Origin: Roseateles sp. YR242
GTDB lineage: Bacteria; Pseudomonadota; Gammaproteobacteria; Burkholderiales; Burkholderiaceae_C
Direction: 5' to 3'
Assembly: GCF_900109745.1 (NCBI RefSeq)
Contig: NZ_FOAV01000003.1
Coordinates: 186,001 to 250,000 of the forward strand
DNA length: 64,000 nt
Part shown: positions 24,983 through 35,400 of the stretch, one piece after another
Layout: each line of letters opens with the position of its first letter
How positions within the stretch are numbered: the first letter of the stretch is position 1
The notes under the pieces: model-generated
The model's input: only the letters and a program-made list of their open reading frames with translations
Told to the model about the DNA's origin: nothing
The model's database searches: none
Position numbers and translations under genes: made by a program

Positions 24983-25908
24983 GCGGACCCGCCCATCAGC
25001 CGACAGCCCCCCCACCCACCGACGTGCGGCCTGCCGCGCCAGGCGCCGGCCCGTGGGCCGAAGCGGCTGCGGCCTTCATGGCCAACCGCGGGGCCTTCAT
25101 CGCCTTCCTCGTCTTCGTGGTGATGGCCCTGGCGGCGCTGCTGGCGCCCTGGGTCGCGCCGCATGACCCCATCCACCAATATCGGCTGCAGATGCTGCTG
25201 CCCCCGGCGTGGATGGACGGCGGCCAGGCCCGGTTCCCCCTGGGCACGGACGAACTGGGCCGCGACCTGCTGTCGCGCCTGCTGCATGGTGGCCGTGTGT
25301 CGTTGGGCATCGGCCTGGCCTCGGTGCTGCTCTCGCTGCTGCCCGGTGTGCTGCTGGGCCTGCTGGCCGCTTTCCATCAGCGCTGGCTGTCGCCGGCGGT
25401 GATGCGGGTGATGGACGTGATGCTGGCCCTGCCCGGCCTGCTGCTGGCCATCTGCGTGATCACGGTGCTGGGGCCGGGGCTGCTCAACACCGTCATCGCG
25501 ATCGCCATCGGCAGCCTGCCGGAATATGTGCGCCTGACCCGCGCCGCCGCGCTGGCGGAACTGGGCAAGGACTATGTGACCGCCACCCGCGTGGCCGGTG
25601 CCTCCACCACCCGCCTGATGTTCTCCGCCGTGCTGCCCAACTGCCTGGCGCCGCTGATCGTGCAGGCGTCCCTGGGTTTTTCCAGCGCCATCCTGGAAGC
25701 CGCGGGCCTGGGTTTCCTGGGCCTGGGTGTGCAGGCCCCCACGCCCGAGTGGGGCACCATGCTGTCCTCCGCGCGGGACTACATCGTGCGTGCCCCCTGG
25801 GTGGTGACCTTGCCAGGTCTGGCCATCCTGGCTTCGGTGCTCAGCGTCAACCTGATCGGCGACGGCCTGCGGGACGCGCTCGACCCGCGCCTGAAACGGG
25901 TGTCCTGA
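24979..25908 (+). CDS. Peptide ABC transporter permease, DppC type (operon 2)
   Basis: 309-residue inner-membrane partner permease. A Pro/Ala-rich N-terminal tail of about 30 residues precedes the first membrane segment; then [35 protein letters not shown] and the EAA-like loop [17 protein letters not shown], all DppC hallmarks. ATG 24979 overlaps the upstream stop by ATGA; a long open frame extending further upstream lies inside dppB and is not coding. Its own TGA shares one base with the next ATG (TGATG). Confidence 0.93.
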   Translation: MSGPAHQPTAPPPTDVRPAAPGAGPWAEAAAAFMANRGAFIAFLVFVVMALAALLAPWVAPHDPIHQYRLQMLLPPAWMDGGQARFPLGTDELGRDLLSRLLHGGRVSLGIGLASVLLSLLPGVLLGLLAAFHQRWLSPAVMRVMDVMLALPGLLLAICVITVLGPGLLNTVIAIAIGSLPEYVRLTRAAALAELGKDYVTATRVAGASTTRLMFSAVLPNCLAPLIVQASLGFSSAILEAAGLGFLGLGVQAPTPEWGTMLSSARDYIVRAPWVVTLPGLAILASVLSVNLIGDGLRDALDPRLKRVS

Positions 25909-26855
25909 TGCTGGAAATCTCGCAACTGCGCGTTCGCTTCGGCGGCTTCACCGCCGTGGACGGGGTTGACCTGACGGTGGCACCGGGTGCGGTGCTGGGC
26001 ATCGTGGGCGAATCCGGCTCCGGCAAGTCCGTGGCCATGATGGCGCTGATGGGGCTGGTGGACCCACCGGGCGTGGTCAGCGCCGAGGCCCTTCGTTTCG
26101 AGGGGCACGAACTGTTGGCCCTGCCTGCGTCGCGGCGCCGCGAGCTCATCGGCCGGGACATCGCCATGGTGTTCCAGGACGCGCTGGCCAGCCTGAACCC
26201 CAGCTACACCATCGGCTTCCAGATCGGGGAGGTGCTGCGCCACCACCTCGGCCTGCGGGGCAAGGCCGTGCGGCAGCGCGCGCTGGAACTGCTGAAGCAG
26301 GTGGACATTCCCGACCCCGCCCGACGGCTGGACGCCTACCCGCACGAACTCTCCGGCGGCATGAACCAGCGGGTGATGATCGCGCTGGCCATTGCCTGCG
26401 GCCCGCGCCTGTTGATTGCCGACGAGCCGACCACCGCGCTGGACGTGACCATCCAGGCCCAGGTGATGGCGCTGCTGCTGCGCCTGCAGCGGGAGCGTGG
26501 CATGGCGCTGGTGATGATCACCCATGACCTCGCGGTGGTGGCCGAGATGGCCCAGCGCGTGGCCGTGATGTATGCGGGCCAGGTGGTGGAGACGGGCCCG
26601 CTGCCGGCCGTCTTTGAACAACCGCGCCACCCCTACACGGCCGCGCTGCTCGCCGCCATTCCCGAACATAGCCGGGGCGCCCACCGGCTGCAGGCGCTGC
26701 CCGGCATGGTCCCGGACGCGGCCGACCGGCCGGCCGGCTGCCTGTTTTCACCGCGCTGCCCCCGCGTGCAGGACCGCTGCCGCATGGAGCGCCCGGCCAT
26801 GACGGCGGGCGTGCGTTGCTTCTTCCCGCTTGAAGCGGCCAAGGGGGCGGCATGA
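25908..26855 (+). CDS. Peptide ABC transporter ATPase, DppD type (operon 2)
   Basis: 315-residue ABC ATPase with Walker A GESGSGKS, signature [16 protein letters not shown], Walker B LLIADEP and MITHD. The Cys-containing C-terminal region [15 protein letters not shown] is the oligopeptide-transporter extension. The start at 25908 overlaps the permease stop by one base. It forms the motor with the following ATPase gene, whose start overlaps its stop by ATGA. Confidence 0.93.
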   Translation: MLEISQLRVRFGGFTAVDGVDLTVAPGAVLGIVGESGSGKSVAMMALMGLVDPPGVVSAEALRFEGHELLALPASRRRELIGRDIAMVFQDALASLNPSYTIGFQIGEVLRHHLGLRGKAVRQRALELLKQVDIPDPARRLDAYPHELSGGMNQRVMIALAIACGPRLLIADEPTTALDVTIQAQVMALLLRLQRERGMALVMITHDLAVVAEMAQRVAVMYAGQVVETGPLPAVFEQPRHPYTAALLAAIPEHSRGAHRLQALPGMVPDAADRPAGCLFSPRCPRVQDRCRMERPAMTAGVRCFFPLEAAKGAA

Positions 26856-27832
26856 CACGGCCCGCAACGGACACGACCCCGCTGCTGCAGGCCGATCAGC
26901 TGACGCGGCATTACGAGGTCAGCCGGGGCTGGTTCTCCCCCAAAGCCACCGTGCGTGCGCTCGACGGCGTGAGCTTCCGGCTGGAGGCCGGGCGCACGCT
27001 GGCGGTGGTCGGTGAATCCGGTTGTGGCAAATCCACGCTGGCCCGCGCCCTGACCCTGATCGAGACACCCACCTCCGGCCAGCTCCGCATCCGAGGCCAG
27101 GACACCGCCGGCCCCCACACCCGCGCCGAACGCCAGGCCCTGCGCCGTGAGGTGCAAATGGTCTTCCAGAATCCGTATGCCGCGCTCAACCCGCGCAAGA
27201 CCATCGCCGCCACGCTGGCCGAGCCCCTGCTGATCAACACCCGATTGAGCGCGGCGGAGCGCCAGGCGCGTGTGGCCGCCCTGGCCGCCCAGGTTGGCCT
27301 GCGCCCGGAACACCTGCGGCGCTACCCCCACATGTTCAGCGGTGGCCAGCGCCAGCGCATCGCCATCGCACGGGCCATGGTGCTGCAGCCCGGCATCGTG
27401 GTGGCCGACGAACCCACCTCGGCGCTGGACCTCTCCATCCAGGCCCAGATCCTCAACCTGTTCATGGACCTGCAGCAGGCCTTTGGCACCGGCTATGTGT
27501 TCATCTCCCACAACCTCTCGGTGGTGGAGCATGTGGCGGACGATGTGATGGTGATGTACCTGGGCCGCGTGGTGGAACATGGCAGCAAGCAGCGCATCTT
27601 TGCGCAGCCCCGCCACCCCTACACACAGGCGTTGATCAGCGCCACGCCCGCCCTGCGCGCGGCAGACCGACGCGTGCGCATTCCCATCCACGGCGAGCTC
27701 CCCTCGCCGCTGCGGCCGCCCAGCGGCTGCGCCTTCCATCAACGCTGCGCCCTGGCGATTCCGCGCTGCGCGGAGCAGCGGCCAGCACTGCGCGAGATCG
27801 ACGGCCGGCTCGTCGCCTGCGACGTGCTCTGA
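26852..27832 (+). CDS. Peptide ABC transporter ATPase, DppF type (operon 2)
   Basis: 326-residue ABC ATPase. Walker [10 protein letters not shown], signature [15 protein letters not shown], Walker B IVVADEP and FISHN are present, with a C-terminal [15 protein letters not shown] extension. The N-terminal [24 protein letters not shown] is the typical DppF lead. Last gene of the dppBCDF run; 216 bases of control region follow before the binding-protein gene, which is unusual in that the solute-binding component has its own promoter. Confidence 0.93.
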   Translation: MTRPATDTTPLLQADQLTRHYEVSRGWFSPKATVRALDGVSFRLEAGRTLAVVGESGCGKSTLARALTLIETPTSGQLRIRGQDTAGPHTRAERQALRREVQMVFQNPYAALNPRKTIAATLAEPLLINTRLSAAERQARVAALAAQVGLRPEHLRRYPHMFSGGQRQRIAIARAMVLQPGIVVADEPTSALDLSIQAQILNLFMDLQQAFGTGYVFISHNLSVVEHVADDVMVMYLGRVVEHGSKQRIFAQPRHPYTQALISATPALRAADRRVRIPIHGELPSPLRPPSGCAFHQRCALAIPRCAEQRPALREIDGRLVACDVL

Positions 27833-27959
27833 CCAGCCCCCACCACACGGTCTGCCCCGCCTTCCGGGTGCCGTGCGGCGTGCCGGAACACCGCAGCATC
27901 CACCTTGTCAGCCCATGGCCACAGCAGTGCGCTGACCGCCACCCGGGGCACCCGCCACG

Positions 27960-27976
27960 CATAACCGGGTGTTATG
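27960..27976 (+). promoter_or_regulatory. Candidate LysR-type operator upstream of peptide-binding protein
   Basis: CATAAC-CGGGT-GTTATG, perfect 6-base arms, 5-base spacer, T27962-N11-A27974, as expected for LysR-type sites. It is 72 bases before the binding-protein ATG, and a LysR-type regulator is the next gene after that protein. Best candidate regulatory site in the window. Confidence 0.6.
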
Positions 27977-28011
27977 GTCCGAGCGTGCCATTTCAGTTGT
28001 GACCTGCTCTT

Positions 28012-28030
28012 GCCCATTTCGACAATGGGC
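28012..28030 (+). promoter_or_regulatory. Inverted repeat in leader of peptide-binding protein
   Basis: GCCCATT-TCGAC-AATGGGC, perfect 7-base arms ending 18 bases before the start codon at 28049. Could act as operator or as an RNA hairpin affecting translation. Confidence 0.4.
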
Positions 28031-28048
28031 CACCGCCCTCGCTGCCCA

Positions 28049-29668
28049 ATGCACCTGCCTGCCCTCCCCGCTCGCGCCATCCTGGCCGCCGCCCTCCTCT
28101 GTGGAGCCTGGGCCGGCCTATGGCCCGTGGCGCAGGCGGCCGCCCCCGCGGACAAGCCCCTGGTCTACTGCACCGATGCCAGCCCCGAAGGCTTTGATCC
28201 GGGGTTATGGGATTCGGCCAGCACCAACACCGTCAACAACCAGATCTTCCAGGGCCTGGTGCGCTTCGAACGCGGTGGCACAGCGCTGCAGCCCGCGCTG
28301 GCCACGCGCTGGGAGATCAGCCCGGACGCCCGGGTCTTCACCTTTTACCTGCGGCCCGACGTCCGCTTCCACCAGCGGCCATGGTTCTCGCCCACCCGCA
28401 CGTTCAATGCGGACGATGTGCTGTTCACCTTCGGCCGTTTCCTGGACCCGGCCCATCCGTTCAACAAGGCCTTCCCCGCCAACTTCATCTATCCGCAGAA
28501 CCTCGGCCTGGCCAAGGCGATCGCGGCGATGGACAAGCTGGACGCGCACACCGTGCGCTTCACCCTTCACCAGCCCAACGTCACCTTCCTCAGCTATTTC
28601 GCGATGGCCTTCGCCGGCATCCAGTCGGCCGAGTACGGTGCGCAGCTGTTGCGGGAAGGCCAGGCCAGCCAGATCAACCGCCTGCCGGTGGGCACCGGGC
28701 CCTACCGCTTTCGCAGCTATGCCAAGGACGATGTGGTCCGCATGGAAGCCAACCCGGACTACTGGGGCGAGCCGCAGAAGACCCGCCGCCTGATCTTCAG
28801 CATCAGCCGCGAGGCACCGGTGCGGGTGCAGAAGCTGCTGGCTGGTGAATGCCAGATCACCTCGCCGCTGCGGGACATCGACGTGGCCGCGCTGGACCGC
28901 CATGCGGACCGTATCCGGCTGTTGAAGATCCAGGCGCTGAACGTCTCCTATCTCTCCTTCAACCTGCGCAAGCCGCCCACCAACAACCGGCTGGTGCGCG
29001 AGGCGCTGGACATCGCGGTGGACCGGGACGCCATCTTCCGCGCGCTCTTCCCCCGGGGTGACGCGATGCAGGCGGTGAACCCCTTCCCGCCCACGGTCCC
29101 CGGCTACAACACCCGGCTGCGCAACGAGTTCAATCCGGCGCGGGCCCGTGAGCTGCTGCGCCAGGCGGGGTATCCCGACGGGCTGGACATCGACCTCTGG
29201 GCCTTGCCCGTCACCCGCCCGACCAACCCCAACGGGCAGTTGATGGCGCAGTTGATCCAGCAGGACTGGGCCCGCATCGGCGTGCGCACGCAGATCCGCA
29301 CTTATGAATGGGGCGAGTACCTCAAGCGCGCCAATGCGGGCGAGCACACGGTCTACATGAGCGGCTGGTCCGGCGAGAGTGGCGATGCGGACGACTTCCT
29401 CAGCCCCAACCTCAGCTGCGCCACCAACAAGACCGGCGTGAAGTTCTGCAATGCAGAGTTCGAGCGTCTCATCGACGCGGCCCGGGCCACGCCCGACCAG
29501 CCGCGCCGTGTGGCGCTTTATGAACAGGCGCAGGAGATCTTCAAGCGCGAGCGGCCCTGGATCACCATGGCGCACTCCACGGTCTACATTCCCACCAGCC
29601 TGGACCTGCGGGGCTTTCGCATGCAGCCCAATGGCGGGGTGGTGTTCGAGAACGTCTATCGTGAATGA
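28049..29668 (+). CDS. Dipeptide/oligopeptide-binding protein, DppA type (operon 2)
   Basis: 539-residue periplasmic binding protein. Signal peptide of about 30 residues (MHLPALPARAILAAALLC). VYCTDASPEGFDPGLWDSAS at the mature N-terminus and YMSGWSGESGDADDFLSPN later are close to E. coli DppA, which also feeds murein-tripeptide and haem uptake. Start 28049 is chosen by the signal peptide; two upstream in-frame ATGs give odd Cys-rich leaders, one of them inside an inverted repeat. It is preceded by its own regulatory region and followed after 18 bases by the LysR gene. Likely supplies peptides released by AmiD to the dppBCDF-type importer just upstream. Confidence 0.92.
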   Translation: MHLPALPARAILAAALLCGAWAGLWPVAQAAAPADKPLVYCTDASPEGFDPGLWDSASTNTVNNQIFQGLVRFERGGTALQPALATRWEISPDARVFTFYLRPDVRFHQRPWFSPTRTFNADDVLFTFGRFLDPAHPFNKAFPANFIYPQNLGLAKAIAAMDKLDAHTVRFTLHQPNVTFLSYFAMAFAGIQSAEYGAQLLREGQASQINRLPVGTGPYRFRSYAKDDVVRMEANPDYWGEPQKTRRLIFSISREAPVRVQKLLAGECQITSPLRDIDVAALDRHADRIRLLKIQALNVSYLSFNLRKPPTNNRLVREALDIAVDRDAIFRALFPRGDAMQAVNPFPPTVPGYNTRLRNEFNPARARELLRQAGYPDGLDIDLWALPVTRPTNPNGQLMAQLIQQDWARIGVRTQIRTYEWGEYLKRANAGEHTVYMSGWSGESGDADDFLSPNLSCATNKTGVKFCNAEFERLIDAARATPDQPRRVALYEQAQEIFKRERPWITMAHSTVYIPTSLDLRGFRMQPNGGVVFENVYRE

Positions 29669-29686
29669 ACGCGCCGGAGTGCACCC

Positions 29687-30586
29687 ATGAGACTTCGCCA
29701 CATTGAGGTCTTCCACGCCATCATGCAGGCGGGCACCATCAGCGGTGCGGCCCAGTTGCTGCACATCTCGCAGCCGGCCGTGACCAAGGTGCTGCAGCAC
29801 TGCGAGCTGCAACTGGGCATGCCGCTGTTCGACCGGGTGCGCGGCAAGCTCTATCCCACGCCCGAGGCGCAGCGCCTGTTTGTGGAGATCGACAAGCTCA
29901 ACCGCGATCTGGTCTCCATCCGCCGACTGGCAGCCAACCTGCGCGCCGGGGAATCCGAATCGCTGCGGCTGATGGCCACGCCGACGCTGGGCGTCACCGT
30001 CATTCCCGCGGCCATGACCCACTGGGCCCGCGCCTTCCCGCGCAGCCGCTGCCAGCTGAGCACCCATCACACACGCGAGATCGTCTCCGCGCTGCTGCTG
30101 GGCGAAGCGGACCTGGCCCTGAGCCTGCACGACCCGCGCCATCCCGGCATCAAGGCCGAGGTGCTGGCCGCGGGCGAGATGATGGCGCTGTGCCCGCTGA
30201 ACAGCCCGGAGGCGCAGGGTGAAGGGCCGTTGCCGCTGTCGGAGATCCAGTCCGAGCTGATTGCCATGGCGGAGGACGATCCGCTGGGCCAGATGCTGCA
30301 CCATGCCGGCGAAACGGCGGGGCAGCATCTGGACAGCCGCATCACCGTGCAGACCTACCAACTGGCACGCTCGCTGGTGGAGGCGGGTGTGGGCATGACG
30401 GTGGTGGACCCATTCACCGCCGCTTCCGCCGACCGGACCCGTGTACGCGTGCGGCCGCTGATGCCCACGATGAATGTGCAGCTCTACCTGCTGACCTCCG
30501 CCAGCGCACCGCTGGCGCAGGCCGCCCGCCGACTGGTCAACTACCTGCGTGATGCCGCGCGCAGCAACCTCGACAGCCTGCCATGA
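29687..30586 (+). CDS. LysR-family transcriptional regulator
   Basis: 299 residues: winged HTH at 1-60 (FHAIMQAGTISGAAQLLHISQPAVTKVLQHCE) and a LysR substrate-binding domain from about 90 to the end. GGAG precedes the ATG. It lies inside the operon between the peptide-binding protein and VanX genes, overlapping the latter by ATGA, so it is made together with its likely targets. The perfect T-N11-A dyad at 27960 is its probable site; similar elements precede murQ and dacB. A peptide, D-Ala or muropeptide co-inducer is a guess. Confidence 0.93.
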   Translation: MRLRHIEVFHAIMQAGTISGAAQLLHISQPAVTKVLQHCELQLGMPLFDRVRGKLYPTPEAQRLFVEIDKLNRDLVSIRRLAANLRAGESESLRLMATPTLGVTVIPAAMTHWARAFPRSRCQLSTHHTREIVSALLLGEADLALSLHDPRHPGIKAEVLAAGEMMALCPLNSPEAQGEGPLPLSEIQSELIAMAEDDPLGQMLHHAGETAGQHLDSRITVQTYQLARSLVEAGVGMTVVDPFTAASADRTRVRVRPLMPTMNVQLYLLTSASAPLAQAARRLVNYLRDAARSNLDSLP

Positions 30587-31203
30587 GCCCATCCGAACGC
30601 ACCATTGCCTGCGAAGACATCGCCGCGCATCCGGAGTTCCAGCCGCTGCTGGCCATCCCCGGCATTGCGGTGGACCTGCGCTATGCCACCCCGGACAACT
30701 TCGTCGGCCGCGCCGTCTACGGGGGGCTGGACTGTGCCTACCTGCGCCGGGAGGCTGCCGATGCCCTCTCGCAGGCGGCGGCCTGGCTGTCCCGCCATCA
30801 ACCAGGGCTGCAGCTGGTGGTGCTGGATGCCCTGCGGCCCCAACGGGTTCAGGAAGCCCTGTGGGCCGAGCTGGAAGGCACACCGCTGACCCAATACCTG
30901 GCGCATCCGGCCCGCCGCTCCATCCACTCCTTTGGCATGGCCGTGGATGCGACGCTGCAGGATGCCGATGGAAGGGAACTGGACATGGGCACCGGCTTCG
31001 ACGAGATGACCCCGGCGTCCCATCCCGAGTTCGAGGCGGAGCACCTGGCCCAGGGTGGCCTGACGGCGGCGCAGCTCCAGCACCGTGGCTGGTTGCGCGC
31101 GGCCATGCGCTTCGCCGGCTTCCAGACGATCAACACCGAGTGGTGGCATTTCGATTTCGGCGACCGTGAACTGGTGCGCCGCACCTTGCCGCTGGTGCTG
31201 TAG
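30583..31203 (+). CDS. D-alanyl-D-alanine dipeptidase (VanX/DdpX type)
   Basis: 206-residue zinc peptidase of family M15D that hydrolyses D-Ala-D-Ala. VDLRYATPDNFVGRAVYG, R85 in DALRPQ, zinc ligands H115 and D122 in SIHSFGMAVD, and E186/H189 in TEWWHF correspond to VanX R71, H116, D123, E181 and H184. No signal peptide, so cytoplasmic. Lacking any vanHA genes nearby, it is unlikely to serve glycopeptide resistance and more likely lets the cell use imported D-Ala-D-Ala as carbon and nitrogen source, as E. coli DdpX does next to its own Dpp-like importer. Confidence 0.95.
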   Translation: MSPSERTIACEDIAAHPEFQPLLAIPGIAVDLRYATPDNFVGRAVYGGLDCAYLRREAADALSQAAAWLSRHQPGLQLVVLDALRPQRVQEALWAELEGTPLTQYLAHPARRSIHSFGMAVDATLQDADGRELDMGTGFDEMTPASHPEFEAEHLAQGGLTAAQLQHRGWLRAAMRFAGFQTINTEWWHFDFGDRELVRRTLPLVL

Positions 31204-31218
31204 CTTTCCGGAGATTCC

Positions 31219-32283
31219 ATGACCGCCTCCCGCCGACAGATCCTGCGCACCGCCATGGCCACGGCCGGAGTGGCCGTCGCGGGCCAGGCCAGCGCCGCAA
31301 GCACCGCACCTGCGGCCCGAACGGATGCGCCCGCGCCCTTGCGCGCACGTCGCCTCCAGCCCGGCGACACCATCGGGCTGGTCAGCCCTGCCAACGCCAC
31401 CTATGAGCGCGAGCCGCTGGCCATCGCCATCGAGTCGCTGCAGGCGATCGGGTTCAAGGTCCGGCTCGGCCGCCACGCACAAGCGCGTTATGGCCAGTTT
31501 GCGGGCACGGACGCGCAACGCGCGGCCGACATCAACGACTTCTTCGCCGACGACGAGGTGGCCGGCATCCTGGCCCTGGCGGGTGGCTCCGGCTGCAACC
31601 GCATCGTGGACAAGCTCAACTACGCGCTGATCCGCCGCAAGCCCAAGTTCTTCGGCGGCTTCTCCGACCTCACCAGCCTGGTCAACGCCATCCACCACCA
31701 GACCGGGCTGATCACCTTCCACAGCCCGGTCGGCGGCTCGGAATGGAACGAGTTTTCGCTGCAGCACTTCAAGACGATGGTGATGGATGGCCAGGCGGAC
31801 GTGTTGCGCAACCCGACGGACAAGGGCGACAACGTGGTGCAGGCGGAAGACCGCATCAGCACGCTGCGCCCTGGCGTGGCGCGCGGCCCGCTGGTGGGCG
31901 GCAACCTCACGGTGCTGGCCTCGCTGGCCGGCTCGCCGTTCTTCCCGTATTGCCGCGGTGCCGTGCTGTTCCTGGAGGACACCAACGAGTACATCTACCG
32001 GCTGGACCGCTGCCTCTCCACCCTGCGCCTGGCCGGTGCGCTGGACGCCCTGGCGGGTGTGGTGCTGGGGAAGTTCACGCGCTGCGGCCCGGGCGACGGC
32101 GCCTACGGCACCCTGACGCTGGACGAGGTCTTCGACGACTACTTCCTGCCGCTGAACGTGCCGGTGTACCGGGGCGCGATGATCGGGCACATCCGGCGCA
32201 AGTTCACGGTGCCGGTGGGGCAGCCGGCGGAGATTGACGCGCAGGCGGGGACGCTGCGGCTGCTGTCGCCAGCCGTGGTGTAG
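31219..32283 (+). CDS. LD-carboxypeptidase (S66), predicted Tat-exported
   Basis: 354-residue peptidase of the LdcA/MccF family that removes the terminal D-Ala from L,D-tetrapeptides. Catalytic Ser149 (GGFSDLTSL), E253 (VLFLEDT) and H324 (IGHIRRKF) are in place. The first 28 residues carry SRRQILRTAMATAGVAVA and an Ala-rich cleavage region, a Tat signal; classical LdcA is cytoplasmic, so this copy should work in the periplasm, trimming peptides before Dpp import. CCGGAG lies just before the ATG. It closes the binding protein - regulator - vanX operon. Confidence 0.93.
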   Translation: MTASRRQILRTAMATAGVAVAGQASAASTAPAARTDAPAPLRARRLQPGDTIGLVSPANATYEREPLAIAIESLQAIGFKVRLGRHAQARYGQFAGTDAQRAADINDFFADDEVAGILALAGGSGCNRIVDKLNYALIRRKPKFFGGFSDLTSLVNAIHHQTGLITFHSPVGGSEWNEFSLQHFKTMVMDGQADVLRNPTDKGDNVVQAEDRISTLRPGVARGPLVGGNLTVLASLAGSPFFPYCRGAVLFLEDTNEYIYRLDRCLSTLRLAGALDALAGVVLGKFTRCGPGDGAYGTLTLDEVFDDYFLPLNVPVYRGAMIGHIRRKFTVPVGQPAEIDAQAGTLRLLSPAVV

Positions 32284-32407
32284 GGCCGCCCCCACCGTAT
32301 CGCCCACGCCATCCCCCACCGCATCACGCGAAGTTGCGGCTTTTTTCCCATTGCGCGCAGAACGCCCAGGCCGTCCGCGCGGTCCGGCACGAAGCCTGGC
32401 GCTAGCA

Positions 32408-32426
32408 TCTCTCCCATCGGGAGAGA
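32408..32426 (+). promoter_or_regulatory. Hairpin sequestering the ribosome site of the DUF3857 gene
   Basis: TCTCTCCC-ATC-GGGAGAGA: eight perfect pairs around a 3-base loop. The right arm contains the Shine-Dalgarno GGAGAG, which ends 5 bases before ATG 32431. Folding would hide the ribosome site; a role in translation control is inferred. Confidence 0.5.
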
Positions 32427-32430
32427 GTGC

Positions 32431-35400
32431 ATGACAACAATCCACAACACGGCCCACCAGACGGGCACGTGCGGCGACACCACGCGTCCGGATGCGGTGA
32501 ATACGACGGCCACCGCGAGGATGGTGAATACAGCGGAGATGGCAGCGCGGGAAGTTCCTGGACGCAGCCTTTGGGCCCGGCGCAGCATGGCGCCATGGCA
32601 GCCACGGGGCATGCTGTCGCTCCCGGGCCGGCCCCTGGCCCGGTGGCTGGCCCCGTCGCTGGCCGTGGTGGTGGCCAGCCTGGCCGCCATGGTGGCGCCC
32701 GTGGCCATGGCCGCCACGGCCGCCACCACCGCGCCCGCAGCGCGGGTCGCTCAGCCTCAGGACCTTCGGGCAGCAGACACCCCCGCCACACCGCTCAAAG
32801 GCGATGCCGGCGCCCGCAGCGCCCCGCTGCCTCCGCTAACACCGACGCCCGCCTGGGTCGAATCCGTCACGCCGGACCTGACCCGCACCTTGCCGGCCAA
32901 TGAGCGGGGCGTGGACTACCTGCTGATCGACACCCAGACGCGCGTCACCGCCAACGACCGCCACAACTACCGCCATCGCGCGGACCGCATCCGCACCGAA
33001 CGCGGCCTGGACAGCACCGGCCAGATCGAGGTGAGCTTCAATCCGGGCTACCAGACCCTGCACCTGCATCAGCTGCGCATCCACCGCAACGGCAAGGTCC
33101 TGCCCTGGCAGCAACGCGCCCGCGCCCGTTGGCTGGACCGCGAAACTCAACTCGAACAGGGCATCTACGACGGCACCCGCACCTTGTCGCTGACGCTGGA
33201 CGACTTGCGCGTGGGCGACGTGCTGGAATATGCCTACACCGTCAGCGGATCCAACCCCGTGTTCGGCGGACGGCAGTTCGGCGGTGCTGATCTGCAATAT
33301 GCCGCCTCGGTGGGCAACCAGCGCATCCGTCTGCTGATGCCGGCCGGCCGTGAACCGGCGGTGACCGCCTCGACGGGCGTGGTGGCCCAACGCCGTACCC
33401 TCGCTGGTGGTGAGCTGGAGTGGCTTTGGGAAGTACGTGACTCGCAGGCGCTGCGCATGGACAGCGCCACACCGTCCTGGTTTTATCCGTATGCCCGGCT
33501 GGCCTGGTCGGAGTTCCAGGACTGGGGCGCGGTGGCCCGCTGGGCCGCACCGATGTACCAGCCCGATGCGAAGCCGACTGCAGCCCTGCAGAAGGAACTG
33601 GATGCGCTGACCGCGGGCTTCAGCACGCAGGAGGAACGCATTGCGGCTGCCCTGCGGCTGGTGCAGGAACGGGTGCGCTACCTCTCTGTCTCCATCGGCG
33701 CCGGTTCGCACGCGCCACGCCGGCCCGAACAGGTGCTGGCCCAGCGTTTCGGCGACTGCAAGGACAAGTCGTTGCTGACCGTGGCCCTGCTGCGCGGCCT
33801 GGGCGTGGAGGCCTGGGTGGCTCTCGTCAACACCGAACTGCGCGACCACCTGGGCGATGAACAGCCCTCCGCCGGGGCGTTTGACCACGCCATCGTGCTG
33901 GCTCGCTGGCAAGGCCATCTGTATTGGCTGGACCCCACCCGCGCCCCGCAGCGCGGCACGCTGGACCAACTCGTGCAGGCCAACTTCGGCCGTGCGCTGG
34001 TGATCGACGCGGCCACCACCAGCCTCACCCCTATCGCCACTGCGCCCGCCAGCGTGAACCGGCGTGAGATGGACATCGATTTCGATCTGAGCCAGGGCCC
34101 TGCACAGCCGGCGGCCTACCAGGTCACCACCCGCTACTTCGGCGCCGCCGCCGAACGCATGCGCAATGACTATGGCAGCGGCGAGGAGCGGCTGACCCGG
34201 CTGCAGAAGCTGTACCTGGGTTATTACGCCCGCTCCTTCGACAACATCCGGGTGGCGGCACCGCTGGAGTGGCAAGACGACGACCGGGCCAACCGCATCA
34301 CGGTGACCGAGCACTACACCATCGACAAGCTGTGGAACCTCAACCGCAAGGGCGAACCGGTCGACGCCATTCTCAGCACCCCGGACATGGACGCCTATCT
34401 CCAGCGCCCGGACCTGTCCGAGCGTCAGCATCCGCTGCAGCGCAATCACCCCGAGTGGCTGGACATGACCGTGCGGGCACGGCTGCCCCAGTCCTGGCGC
34501 GGCCTTCAGAAGGATTCGGGTGAACGCAAGGTGGAGGATGAACAGTTCAGCTTCCGCCGCAGCTATGCGCTGGAGGACCACACGCTTACCGTCACGCAGC
34601 ACTTCGCCAGCCATCGCGATTATGTGGACCCGGAAAAGATGGCGAGCTACGTCCAGCACCTGAAGGACGCCGACGAGTGGTCCGGTTATCGCCTGCGGTG
34701 GAGCCAGGGGCGAGTGGGCACGACCGCCGACACAAACAGCAGCGCGGACAGCAGCACCGCCGTCAGCGGCAATGGCAATGGCCGCACCGGCATTGCCTTC
34801 GCGCTGCTGACGAGCGGCATGCTGCTGGGCATGCTGCGTCTGCTGCGCCCGCCGGCGCTGGTGCTGAAGCTCCGGACGGAACGCCATCCGGACCCGAGGG
34901 CCAAGCGCCACTCTGCACCGGTGCGCCTGGCCAGTGGCCGGGTGTCCGCCATACCGCTCACCATTCACGCCGCCGCGCCACCGGCTGACGACATCGTGGT
35001 GGGCCCGGGCCGCGACGGCTGGCGCGGCTGGTTCGCCGGCCTGGTCGGGTTCGCGTTCACGATGCACGCGCTCATCGGCTACCTGTTCTGGTATCTCGCC
35101 AAGACGGCGGACGACAAAGCCTTGCTCTCCATCTCGAACTGGGTTTATGGCCTCGGCGCCATGGCGCTCGGTGCCTTGATCGTGCGGTGGCTGGAGCCGC
35201 ATGGGCGAGCCTGGTTGCAGGACTGGCTGGGTGCACGCCTCGGCGGGCGGGCTTATGAGGAACTGCTGTGGCGCAGTGGGTTCCGTGACACCTTCCCGGA
35301 CGCGCCGGTGGCAGACGAGACATCGTCGCCGGCCGGGGTGGGTGTTCGACCGAGTGTTCGGCCTGCAGAGGCTGGAGAGACATCTGGCGCGACACCTGGC

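Noticed and set aside
28205-30883. 892-codon open frame on the minus strand
   Set aside because: It lies antisense to the binding-protein, LysR and VanX genes, has Gly/Arg/His-rich low-complexity translation and no domain; a by-product of high G+C.
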